Below, in pieces: positions 24,400-32,561 of a DNA stretch of 64,000 nt. The notes below the pieces were generated by a model, which was given only the letters and a program-made list of their open reading frames with translations, did no database searches and was not told the DNA's origin. Made by a program: the position numbers and the translations under genes. The stretch lies in NCBI RefSeq assembly GCF_003254565.1, contig NZ_QJRI01000173.1:62001-126000 (forward strand). The letters run 5' to 3'. The number at the start of each line of letters is the position of its first letter. Within the stretch, counting starts at the first letter, position 1. This DNA comes from Flavobacterium nitrogenifigens. GTDB taxonomy: Bacteria > Bacteroidota > Bacteroidia > Flavobacteriales > Flavobacteriaceae.

Positions 24400-24756
24400 A
24401 TGAATGAAATCACAACTACACTAAACGACTTTCTTGTCAGCACAAAATCTACTGCTGCATTAATTTTGAACGGAAAAGGAAAACTTATCACTTCCTTAAA
24501 TCTTGACTACGGCGACAGTATTGCCGCAATGAGTGCAGCTATTTTATCTATGAGCGAAAAATTTTTAATTGATTTAGAAAAAGGCTCTCTAAAACAATTA
24601 TACCTAAAAAGTGCTGAAGGCGTTATTGTTGGAAACAAAATAAGCGGTTCTAACTTTATCGTTGCTTTTTCTAAAGAAGGAAGTAATCTAGCCTTATTAA
24701 TGCGTTCTACAGAAGAAGTTTCTGTTGAATTAAGCAAAAATTCTCTATTGAAATAA
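24400..24756 (+). CDS. Roadblock/LC7-like protein A, cassette 2
   Basis: From the ATG at 24400 the protein has 118 residues. The Roadblock fold is clear: strand TAALILNGKGKLITSLNLDY, helix SIAAMSAAILSMSEKFLIDL, strand LKQLYLKSAEGVIVG, strand FIVAFSKEGSNLALLMRS. This resembles MglB-type Roadblock proteins. A TTG-initiated extension starting at 24295 is rejected because it overlaps the promoter box and has no conserved character. Gene B follows 35 bp downstream. Confidence 0.87.
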   Translation: MNEITTTLNDFLVSTKSTAALILNGKGKLITSLNLDYGDSIAAMSAAILSMSEKFLIDLEKGSLKQLYLKSAEGVIVGNKISGSNFIVAFSKEGSNLALLMRSTEEVSVELSKNSLLK

Positions 24757-24791
24757 CATAAAATTCTATTAACAAATAACCCAAATGAACT

Positions 24792-25172
24792 ATGAGCAAT
24801 GATTTTTTAAACGTGTTTTTAAACGAAATGAAAACTAACGTAAACGGCTTTATCGCTGTAGCAGTAACAGAAATTGAATCTGGATTAAGTTTTGGAAACC
24901 TAACAGTCGATCCTAATTTTGATCCTGAATTAGCTGCAGCGTACAACTTAGAAGTTGTAAAAGCTAAATTGAGTGCAGTTAAAGCACTTAACTTAAACCA
25001 GGACATCGAAGATATTTTGATTACATTATCGAATCAAATTCACATTATCGACATTTCTCCTAACAAAAAATTCATGATCTATCTTGCAGCTGATGCTTCA
25101 AAAGCAAATTTAGGTATGACAAGAGCTATTTTAAGAAAACACAAAGCAGACGTTGAAAAAAATCTAGCGTAA
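24792..25172 (+). CDS. Roadblock/LC7-like protein B, cassette 2
   Basis: This 126-residue protein is the paralog of the one at 12169-12543, with matching strands (VNGFIAVAVTEIESGLSF; IEDILITLSNQIHIIDIS), helix AYNLEVVKAKLSAVKAL and C-terminal segment SKANLGMTRAILRKHKAD. The latter fits the ANLGL-R signature of Roadblock domains. It completes a two-gene unit ended by the terminator at 25201. It might act as a dimer or in heterodimers with protein A; no experimental role is known to me. Confidence 0.87.
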   Translation: MSNDFLNVFLNEMKTNVNGFIAVAVTEIESGLSFGNLTVDPNFDPELAAAYNLEVVKAKLSAVKALNLNQDIEDILITLSNQIHIIDISPNKKFMIYLAADASKANLGMTRAILRKHKADVEKNLA

Positions 25173-25200
25173 TTATGCAACAATTTTACTTTTAAAAAAC

Positions 25201-25229
25201 ACCGCCCCTAACCAAGGCGGTTTTTTTTA
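25201..25229 (+). terminator. Terminator after Roadblock cassette 2
   Basis: ACCGCC (25201-25206) and GGCGGT (25216-25221) are followed by eight T. Confidence 0.8.
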
Positions 25230-25381
25230 TTTATCGCAAAAAATCTTAGGTAATTTTACCTGCTTAATTCTTACAAAAAAAACGACCTTAAAATTCGCTT
25301 ATCTTGATTAATTATAAATAATTTCTTTCAATAGTAATTTACATCATCAAATCTGAATTTCAGTGAACATTAAACAAAAAA

Positions 25382-25404
25382 AACGCTCCCTTTTTAGGAG
25401 CGTT
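25382..25404 (-). terminator. Terminator after the ileS-dksA-like unit
   Basis: AACGCTCC (25382-25389) pairs with GGAGCGTT (25397-25404) with a 7-nt loop; read leftward it runs into poly-T. It uses the same stem sequence as the terminator at 23928-23947. Confidence 0.8.
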
Positions 25405-25431
25405 TTCTTTCTATCTAAAGATATTTTATAA

Positions 25432-25812
25432 TTATCTCTGCAAGTTTTTAGCTTCGATACTCATTGTTGCGTGAGGAACGATTTTAAGCCTTTCTTTGCT
25501 AATTAATTTACCCGTTACTTTGCAGATACCGTATGTTTTGTTTTCTACACGGAATAAAGCATTTTTTAAATCGCGAATGAATTTCTCTTGTCTGATAGCC
25601 AACTGAGAGTTCGCTTCTTTTGACATGGTCTCACTTCCTTCTTCAAAAGCTTTAAAAGTTGGAGAAGTATCGTCAGTTCCGTTATTCAAATCGTTCATAT
25701 AGGCACTTTTGATCAAATCAAGATCTTCTTGCGCTTTTTTAATTTTTGCTTGGATTATCTCTTTGAACTCTGCTAAATCTGCGTCAGAGTATCTTGTAAT
25801 TTCATCTATCAT
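25432..25812 (-). CDS. TraR/DksA family protein lacking the zinc ligands
   Basis: This 126-residue protein has an N-terminal coiled coil (about residues 8-70, acidic) and the DksA C-terminal fold, with RVENKTYGICKVTGKLI and VPHATMSIEAKN. In zinc-binding members this region carries four Cys in two CxxC pairs. Here only one Cys remains, the second is a Thr and the third and fourth positions are not Cys. Family members bind the RNA polymerase secondary channel and modulate transcription initiation; whether this one does is an inference. It follows ileS after 7 bp and is almost certainly cotranscribed. Confidence 0.88.
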   Translation of the reverse strand: MIDEITRYSDADLAEFKEIIQAKIKKAQEDLDLIKSAYMNDLNNGTDDTSPTFKAFEEGSETMSKEANSQLAIRQEKFIRDLKNALFRVENKTYGICKVTGKLISKERLKIVPHATMSIEAKNLQR

Positions 25813-25819
25813 TTTCTAA

Positions 25820-28800
25820 CTATTTTGAAATTAATATAATGGTTCTAATGTCATCAAACTCAATTTCTGTGCCGTTTTCTAACGTGTCAGCAAAAACCAG
25901 TTCGTCTGTTAATGTTTCTGACTTAATATAGTCTTCATTTTTTGAAACTGCATCTTCTAAAATACCGTCTCGTTTTATTTGAACTTTAATCTTATCCGTA
26001 ACCTCAAATCCTGAATCTTTACGAATATTTTGTATTCTATTAACTAATTCTCTAGCGATACCTTCATTTTTTAATTCTTCGGTAAGAGTAATATCAAGCG
26101 CAACTGTTATTCCGTTTGAATTAGCAACCAACCATCCTTCGATATCTTGTGATGTAATTTCCACATCTTCTAATGATAAAGTTACACTATTTCCTGCAAT
26201 AACAATATCTAGCGTCCCTTGCTTGTCTAGCTGGTTAATCTGATCTGCAGAAAAACCTTGTATCTCCTTAGAAATCAGACCCATATCTTTACCAAAACGT
26301 GGTCCAAGAGCTTTAAAATTAGGCTTAATCTGTTTCACTAAAATACCTGAAGCATCGTCTAAAAGTTCAATTTCTTTCACGTTTACTTCGGCTTTTACAA
26401 GGTCCGAAATTGCTTCGATTTCAGCACGCTGATTCTCGTCAAGTACTGGAATCATTACCTTTTGCAAAGGTTGACGTACTTTTATCATCTCTTTTTTACG
26501 TAGTGATAATACCAAAGATGAGATCGTTTGCGCCTTCTGCATTTTGCTTTCCAACGTTTTATTAACAAAGTTTTCGACAAATTTTGGGAATTCTGCCAAG
26601 TGAACACTAGCAAAATCCTCGGTTCCCGTAGAAGCTGTCAAATCTCTGTATAATTTATCCATAAAAAATGGAGCTACTGGAGCGCTTAGTTTACTGATTG
26701 TAAGTAAACAAGTATAAAGCGTTTGGTAAGCCGCAATTTTATCTTTAGCGTATTCTCCTTTCCAGAAACGACGACGGCATAAACGAACGTACCAGTTACT
26801 TAAGTTTTCCTGGACGAAGTCAGAAATGGCCCTTGTAGCTTTTGTTGGCTCGTAATCTTCGTAGCATTCGTCAACAAATTTGATTAGCGAATGTAATTCA
26901 GAAATAATCCATTGATCAATTTCAGGTCTTTCGTTTAACGGAATTTCGGCTTCAGCATATTTAAATCCGTCGATGTTTGCATATAACGAGAAGAACGAAT
27001 AGGTATTATAAAGTGTTCCGAAGAATTTACGTTTCACCTCAGCAATTCCTTCAAGGTCAAACTTCAAGTTATCCCACGGATTTGCATTCATAATCATATA
27101 CCAACGTGTAGCATCTGGGCCGTTTTCTGCAATGGTTTTAAACGGGTCTATGGTATTTCCTTTACTCTTAGACATTTTAATTCCGTTTTTATCCAAAACC
27201 AAACCGTTTGAAACTACGTTTTTGTACGCTATTTTATCAAAAACTAAAGTTCCGATAGCGTGTAAAGTATAGAACCATCCACGAGTCTGATCTACTCCTT
27301 CGGCAATGAAATTCGCTGGAAAATCTTTGTTTCCGTCAATTTTATCTTTGTTCTCAAAAGGATAGTGCCATTGTGCATAAGGCATTGCTCCAGAATCAAA
27401 CCAAACGTCGATTAGATCACTTTCGCGCTTCATTGGTTTTCCAGAAGCCGAAACCAAAGTGATAGCATCAACAACATTTTTGTGCAAATCAATTAAATCA
27501 TAGTTTGATTCAGACATATTTCCAATCTCAAACCCTTTAAATGGATTTTCTTTTTGGAAACCTGCTTCGATTGACTTTTCGATTGCATTGTACAATTCTT
27601 CAACAGAACCGATAATAACTTCTTCTGTTTTATCTTCTGTTCTCCAAATTGGCAACGGAATTCCCCAATATCTAGAACGAGATAAGTTCCAATCATTAGC
27701 ATTTTTAAGCCAATTTCCAAAACGTCCTTCACCAGTAGATTTAGGCTTCCAATTGATAGTTTCGTTCAGATCGAACATTCTATCTTTTACATCGGTTACT
27801 TTGATGAACCATGAATCTAGAGGATAGTATAATAACGGCTCGTCTGTTCTCCAGCTGTGTGGATAACTGTGCACGTATTTTTCAACTTTAAAAGCTTTGT
27901 TTTCTTCTTTAAGACGAATAGCAATTTCAACATCTACAGATTTCTCCGGAGCTTGTCCTGCATCGTAATATTCGTTTTTAACATATTTACCAGCCAAATC
28001 ACCTACATGAGAAGTGAATTTTCCTTGCAAATCAACTAAAGGAACTGCTGTTCCGTTTTCGTCTAAAACCAACATTGGCGGTACTTCTGGCTTAGCTTCT
28101 TTTGCTACTTTAGCATCATCTGCACCAAAAGTCGGAGCCGTATGCACGATTCCTGTTCCGTCTTCTGTTGTAACGAAATCTCCAGAAATTACTCTAAATG
28201 CATTTTCAGCATTTTGGTATGGCAATACGTATGGCAATAATTGCTCGTAACGGATTTCTACTAAATCTGCTCCTTTCGCTTCTGTTAAGATTTTGTATGG
28301 CAATTTTTTGTCGCCATTTTTTACATTGTCAAAATCAGCATCGTCTTCACTTACGAAATATCCTTTTCCGAATTGTTTTCCAACTAAGTTTTTAGCCAAA
28401 ATCACATTGATTGGCTCAAAAGTATATTGATTGAAAGTTTTAACTAAAACATAATCGATTTTTGGACCAACTGTCAAGGCTGTGTTTGACGGAAGTGTCC
28501 AAGGCGTGGTCGTCCAGGCCAAAATGTGAATATCTCCAAATCCCTGTAAAAAGCTCGGAAGTGTTTCTGGTAAAGTTTTGAATTGCGCTACAATTGTAGT
28601 ATCTGTAACATCTCTATAAGCTCCAGGCTGATTTACTTCGTGAGAAGATAACCCAGTTCCTGCTTTTGGAGAGTAAGGCTGAATCGTGTATCCTTTGTAC
28701 AACAAACCTTTATCGTAGATTTGTTTCAAAAGCCACCAAACAGATTCCATATACTTTGGTTTATAAGTCACATACGGATCATCCATATCAACCCAATACC

Positions 28801-29221
28801 CCATTTTTTCGGTCAAATCATTCCATACGTCCGTATAACGCATAACGGTTTTTTTACACGCTTCGTTATATTCTTCGATAGAAATGGTCTTGCCAATATC
28901 TTCTTTTGTAATTCCTAATTCTTTTTCGGTACCCAATTCCACAGGCAAACCGTGAGTATCCCATCCAGCTTTTCTTTTTACTTGAAAACCTTTCTGAGTT
29001 TTATATCTGCAAAAAATGTCTTTAATCGCACGTGCCATTACGTGGTGAATTCCAGGTAATCCGTTTGCTGAAGGCGGACCTTCAAAAAATACGAAAGGCT
29101 CAGCACCTTCGCGAGTTGTTACACTCTTTTCAAATATATTTTCTTTCTTCCAAAAATCAAGAACTTCAGACGCTACAGTTGGTAAGTCAAGTCCTTTGTA
29201 TTCAGTAAATTTTGTACTCAT
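25820..29221 (-). CDS. ileS: Isoleucyl-tRNA synthetase
   Basis: This 1133-residue class I synthetase has the ATP-binding motif at PPSANGLPGIHHVM (about residues 50-63; HIGH variant GIHH), the tRNA/editing CP1 insertion with TTPWTLPSNTAL, and KMSKSKGNTIDPF in the catalytic core. The length and sequence fit the eukaryote-like type 2 IleS common in Bacteroidota, which tends to be insensitive to mupirocin. It charges tRNA-Ile and edits valine. A near-consensus TActTTcG box precedes it, and the DksA-like gene follows closely. Confidence 0.97.
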   Translation of the reverse strand: MSTKFTEYKGLDLPTVASEVLDFWKKENIFEKSVTTREGAEPFVFFEGPPSANGLPGIHHVMARAIKDIFCRYKTQKGFQVKRKAGWDTHGLPVELGTEKELGITKEDIGKTISIEEYNEACKKTVMRYTDVWNDLTEKMGYWVDMDDPYVTYKPKYMESVWWLLKQIYDKGLLYKGYTIQPYSPKAGTGLSSHEVNQPGAYRDVTDTTIVAQFKTLPETLPSFLQGFGDIHILAWTTTPWTLPSNTALTVGPKIDYVLVKTFNQYTFEPINVILAKNLVGKQFGKGYFVSEDDADFDNVKNGDKKLPYKILTEAKGADLVEIRYEQLLPYVLPYQNAENAFRVISGDFVTTEDGTGIVHTAPTFGADDAKVAKEAKPEVPPMLVLDENGTAVPLVDLQGKFTSHVGDLAGKYVKNEYYDAGQAPEKSVDVEIAIRLKEENKAFKVEKYVHSYPHSWRTDEPLLYYPLDSWFIKVTDVKDRMFDLNETINWKPKSTGEGRFGNWLKNANDWNLSRSRYWGIPLPIWRTEDKTEEVIIGSVEELYNAIEKSIEAGFQKENPFKGFEIGNMSESNYDLIDLHKNVVDAITLVSASGKPMKRESDLIDVWFDSGAMPYAQWHYPFENKDKIDGNKDFPANFIAEGVDQTRGWFYTLHAIGTLVFDKIAYKNVVSNGLVLDKNGIKMSKSKGNTIDPFKTIAENGPDATRWYMIMNANPWDNLKFDLEGIAEVKRKFFGTLYNTYSFFSLYANIDGFKYAEAEIPLNERPEIDQWIISELHSLIKFVDECYEDYEPTKATRAISDFVQENLSNWYVRLCRRRFWKGEYAKDKIAAYQTLYTCLLTISKLSAPVAPFFMDKLYRDLTASTGTEDFASVHLAEFPKFVENFVNKTLESKMQKAQTISSLVLSLRKKEMIKVRQPLQKVMIPVLDENQRAEIEAISDLVKAEVNVKEIELLDDASGILVKQIKPNFKALGPRFGKDMGLISKEIQGFSADQINQLDKQGTLDIVIAGNSVTLSLEDVEITSQDIEGWLVANSNGITVALDITLTEELKNEGIARELVNRIQNIRKDSGFEVTDKIKVQIKRDGILEDAVSKNEDYIKSETLTDELVFADTLENGTEIEFDDIRTIILISK

Positions 29222-29351
29222 TTTATCCTTTTCTTAAACGAGGTGCGAAAGTAAGGAATTTTGAGGAAAATAGATAAAAGATAAGGTAAAAAAGACCAGT
29301 TCTTGGAAATTTTGAGTATATTCCGCAACAAATAATATCTTTTTTCGTGAT

Positions 29352-30065
29352 TTAAGAGAAAACTTCCTTTAAAATCTCTAAAGATTTAGGTTTTTTGAAT
29401 CCCTCCAAATGCAAACTGTAATAATCAATCAGAATTCTCAGCAGAATTTGTCTTTCCAAAACATGAAAAACTTTTTGATCATTATCAAACTTTAAGTCAA
29501 GGAGTTTTTTAAACAGATTGGTTTCATGTTCCGAAAGTACATTCCCATTCTGAAAAAGAGTAAAAATCCCTTCATTCATCTCAAAAAAAGGAAGATTAAC
29601 CTCTGACAAATCAGGATAAAAACCGAGGTATTTTGTAATTTCTAAGAGGAGTATTAAATGAAAGTTAGAAATTTCATCATGATGATCCAACCAAGTTAGC
29701 GCCGTTTCTAAAAACAAGAAAAGCTGTTCGTTTTTCTCTTCTTCTTGAATGGAATAATGAAGCATTTCTGAAAGAAACATTACCATTGTACTTTTCACAA
29801 TGTCCGTGTGAATGCTTTGAAATGGAACCGCCGTTTTTATTTCTTTAAAATTTTCAAGCGTGCCTTTATTTTTATGGACAGCTTCAATTTCTAAAATCGA
29901 AAACGGTTGAAAATAGGCAATCTTCTGACTTGCCTTTCTGCTAGAAAAAGCATCACGCACAAAATAAGATTTCAGTCCGCTGGAAAGTGTAAAACATTTT
30001 ACAATCAAGCTTTTTTCCTGAAATTTTAATGATGAAATTACTATGGCTTTGGTTTTAACGAGCAT
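29352..30065 (-). CDS. recO: DNA repair protein RecO
   Basis: This is 237 residues from the ATG at 30065 (MLVKTKAIVISSLKFQEKS). The longer frame to 30110 includes a low-complexity tandem repeat and is not used. The N-terminal OB fold (KAIVISSLKFQEKSLIVKCFT) and the helical C-terminus match RecO. The zinc-finger Cys of some RecO proteins are missing. In the RecFOR pathway it loads RecA onto SSB-coated DNA. It lies 130 bp before ileS and about 86 bp after porZ, all leftward. Confidence 0.9.
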   Translation of the reverse strand: MLVKTKAIVISSLKFQEKSLIVKCFTLSSGLKSYFVRDAFSSRKASQKIAYFQPFSILEIEAVHKNKGTLENFKEIKTAVPFQSIHTDIVKSTMVMFLSEMLHYSIQEEEKNEQLFLFLETALTWLDHHDEISNFHLILLLEITKYLGFYPDLSEVNLPFFEMNEGIFTLFQNGNVLSEHETNLFKKLLDLKFDNDQKVFHVLERQILLRILIDYYSLHLEGFKKPKSLEILKEVFS

Positions 30066-30106
30066 TTTTAATTTTAGATTGTAGATTTTAGATTTTAGAT
30101 TTCTAT
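30066..30106. repeat. Short tandem repeat upstream of recO
   Basis: A tandem array of the 7-8 bp unit AGATTTT(A) covers the region immediately before the recO start codon. It creates a spurious N-terminal extension of the reading frame. Confidence 0.7.
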
Positions 30107-30151
30107 CCAAAACTAAAAACTGTGACTGTGACCGAAAACTGCGACTGAATA

Positions 30152-32437
30152 CTAACGAATTATCATTACTTTTTTAACCTTAGTTTCACCTCCATCTTCG
30201 GCAGAAATAAAAACCATATAAACACCAGAAGCCACTTTGTATTTGCCAAAAGCTGTTGTGTCCCATTCTATTGTTCCTCCAGAAGAGGTTGTTTCAAAAA
30301 CCAGATTACCTTCTATATCAGTAATTTTAACATTGGCTTTATCAATTAATCCAGCAACTTTTACTGTTCCAGTATAATTTGGGCGCACAGGATTTGGATA
30401 GACGTATGCATTGCTCAAGTCATCGTTTGCTCCTGTTGCGATTCCGTTAAATGAGATTAATCCTTTATTGGTTGCAATAAAAACTTCTCCCGTTTTAGCA
30501 TTTATCTTGATGTCATTTACATAATTGCTTGGTAATGGAGAATTATTTATGGTAAAATGATATTTGGTTTCTTGACCATTTGGCGAAACCATAAAAACTC
30601 CAGAATCGGCAGTTCCAATCCATTTATTGTTTGCGCCGTCAACTACAATAGAAGTGATAAACTGCTCATATAATAATTCTTGAGCCAAATCGTCTTCTGT
30701 AATAATAATTGCATTTGCTTTTAGCTGACTTTCCGACTGAAAACTTCCAACATTAGACAAAACCCTCAAACCTTTTGTTGTCCCAATCCAAAGCTGATTT
30801 TTTGTATCTAAAGCTAATGCCCTGACATCTGCAATTGGAAGATTTCCCGCATCAACTCCAAAAGTCATTTTTTTGAAGACATTACCGCTTTCATTAAAAC
30901 CAACAACTCCATCTTTATTGGTTCCAATCCATTTGACATTATTTCGATCAATAACCAAACTTGAATAATTACTTTCTTCAGCATTATCCAAAATAGAAGT
31001 CATCGCATAACTTCCCCATTGTCCATTTGTTTTTAGAACTTTGAGCCCATTTTTAATTCGGCTGTTTGTTACCCAAAGATTTGCAGATTTATCAAATGCC
31101 GTTGCATTGATACGGATATCAATATAGCTTGGATCTCCTGTTGTTAAAGATTCTAAACCGCTATTTTTTTCATTGTATAAAAAACTCGGAACATCATTTT
31201 CAACTTTTACCAAACCAGAAAAAAAAGAACTTGCATAAACTTGTTTTTCATTGTTTGGATTAACAAGAACTCTTGTAATTGATTTTGCATCATACACTTC
31301 AGAATATGGAATATTCAGCCATCCTGAAGCATTATACTTACTGATTCCGTAATTATCTAAAGGATAAGGATTATACGAAACATCATAATCGCCATAAACC
31401 GCCCACAAAACACTTGAACCTGCATCTATGGCAAAAATATTGTTTCGAACAGGCCCCGCAGGCGTATTATTCTCAAAAGCAGCAATAGTATTAAGAGAAG
31501 AGACAAATAATCCTTTTTCTTTTGTTCCAATAAAAATCTGATTTCCTACTGCCGTTGCACAGCTAAAATTTAAAGTATTATCTAAAACCTCAGAATTTGT
31601 AATTTGTCGGTTCAGCATCATCTGATTATTATAAACATAAACCGTATTGGCAGTGGTAACAAATAAACTATGATTTTTTGCTCTTGTATCTACAGCTGCC
31701 TGAGGCAATTGCAAAAAACCAACAAATGTGTTTGAATTGAATCTATGAATGTATCCAGAATCATTTATTGCAATAAGCTCAGCATCTAAAGCCTCTAAAC
31801 TAGACCAATTTCCACTATTTACTACCGACCATTGCTTGTAATCTATAAGATTGGCATTTGTCTTATCTGCTTTTCTAATACCACCCGATGTTGCTGCAAA
31901 AATAAATCCGTTAAACATAGCGGTTTGTTTAACGCTTATTTCAACGCCATTATCACCAATAAAATAAGTATCACCAAACTGTGAAGTTTTCAAATTAAAC
32001 TGCACAATTCCAAAATCACAGGAAACATAAACCAATCCATTATCTTCCATAAAATGATTGATCTTTTTTGTGTTTGCTGGCAATTGTTTATTTATTATAT
32101 CAACTACTTTTAGAATACTTCCGTCAACATCATTAATCAAAATTATCAAGCCATTTTCGTAGCCGATTATTGTTTTTTTGAATGTCTCACTATAGTAAAC
32201 CGCAGAAATGGTTTGACCTGATAGTCCGTCAACGGTGGTCGTAGTTTTAAGAATATTTGTTGCTGTATTTTTTGAAAACAATGCATTTTCTGAAGCAGCA
32301 AATACGCTCGTAGCCGACTCAGAAATATCTTTTATTTCATTAAATGAAAAATATCCCTGCCAAGACAGTTCGCCTTGTGCCTCGCACAACTGAATGAGAA
32401 GTAAAAACAAACTGCAGAAAAATACTTTTTTCATCAT
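30152..32437 (-). CDS. porZ: Type IX secretion system protein PorZ
   Basis: This 761-residue protein has a signal peptide (MMKKVFFCSLFLLLIQLCEAQ), an N-terminal beta-propeller beginning LSWQGYFSFNEIKDISE, a second propeller formed of two-component-regulator-propeller-type blades (IGTTKGLRVL, WIGTADSGVF), and a C-terminal type IX sorting domain (YPNPVRPNYTGTVKV to KVMIIR). Length and architecture match PorZ, a surface component that helps attach anionic LPS to secreted proteins in Porphyromonas gingivalis. The alternative, an unrelated propeller protein secreted by the same system, is less likely because of the full-length match in domain order. A TAtaTTTG box lies upstream. Confidence 0.82.
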   Translation of the reverse strand: MMKKVFFCSLFLLLIQLCEAQGELSWQGYFSFNEIKDISESATSVFAASENALFSKNTATNILKTTTTVDGLSGQTISAVYYSETFKKTIIGYENGLIILINDVDGSILKVVDIINKQLPANTKKINHFMEDNGLVYVSCDFGIVQFNLKTSQFGDTYFIGDNGVEISVKQTAMFNGFIFAATSGGIRKADKTNANLIDYKQWSVVNSGNWSSLEALDAELIAINDSGYIHRFNSNTFVGFLQLPQAAVDTRAKNHSLFVTTANTVYVYNNQMMLNRQITNSEVLDNTLNFSCATAVGNQIFIGTKEKGLFVSSLNTIAAFENNTPAGPVRNNIFAIDAGSSVLWAVYGDYDVSYNPYPLDNYGISKYNASGWLNIPYSEVYDAKSITRVLVNPNNEKQVYASSFFSGLVKVENDVPSFLYNEKNSGLESLTTGDPSYIDIRINATAFDKSANLWVTNSRIKNGLKVLKTNGQWGSYAMTSILDNAEESNYSSLVIDRNNVKWIGTNKDGVVGFNESGNVFKKMTFGVDAGNLPIADVRALALDTKNQLWIGTTKGLRVLSNVGSFQSESQLKANAIIITEDDLAQELLYEQFITSIVVDGANNKWIGTADSGVFMVSPNGQETKYHFTINNSPLPSNYVNDIKINAKTGEVFIATNKGLISFNGIATGANDDLSNAYVYPNPVRPNYTGTVKVAGLIDKANVKITDIEGNLVFETTSSGGTIEWDTTAFGKYKVASGVYMVFISAEDGGETKVKKVMIIR

Positions 32438-32456
32438 TTAATGTATTCGATTATCG

Positions 32457-32464
32457 CAAATATA
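32457..32464 (-). promoter_or_regulatory. -7 box TAtaTTTG for porZ
   Basis: Read leftward, 32464-32457 spells TATATTTG, an exact TAnnTTTG match, 19 bp before the porZ start codon. Confidence 0.5.
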
Positions 32465-32502
32465 CTACAAACGAGATTTTATTTAATTTTTAGCACAAAT
32501 AA

Positions 32503-32540
32503 AATACCCTCGATATCTTATGATGATAATCGAGGGTATT
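32503..32540 (-). terminator. Terminator after gdhA
   Basis: AATACCCTCGAT (32503-32514) pairs perfectly with ATCGAGGGTATT (32529-32540), a 12-bp stem. The A/T flanks allow termination of leftward transcripts before the porZ promoter. Confidence 0.85.
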
Positions 32541-32561
32541 TTTTATAGTAGTAAGTAAATC

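Noticed and set aside
30066..30110. Upstream extension of recO
   Set aside because: It is made of tandem AGATTTT repeats and has no RecO similarity; the MLVKTKAI start matches the family.
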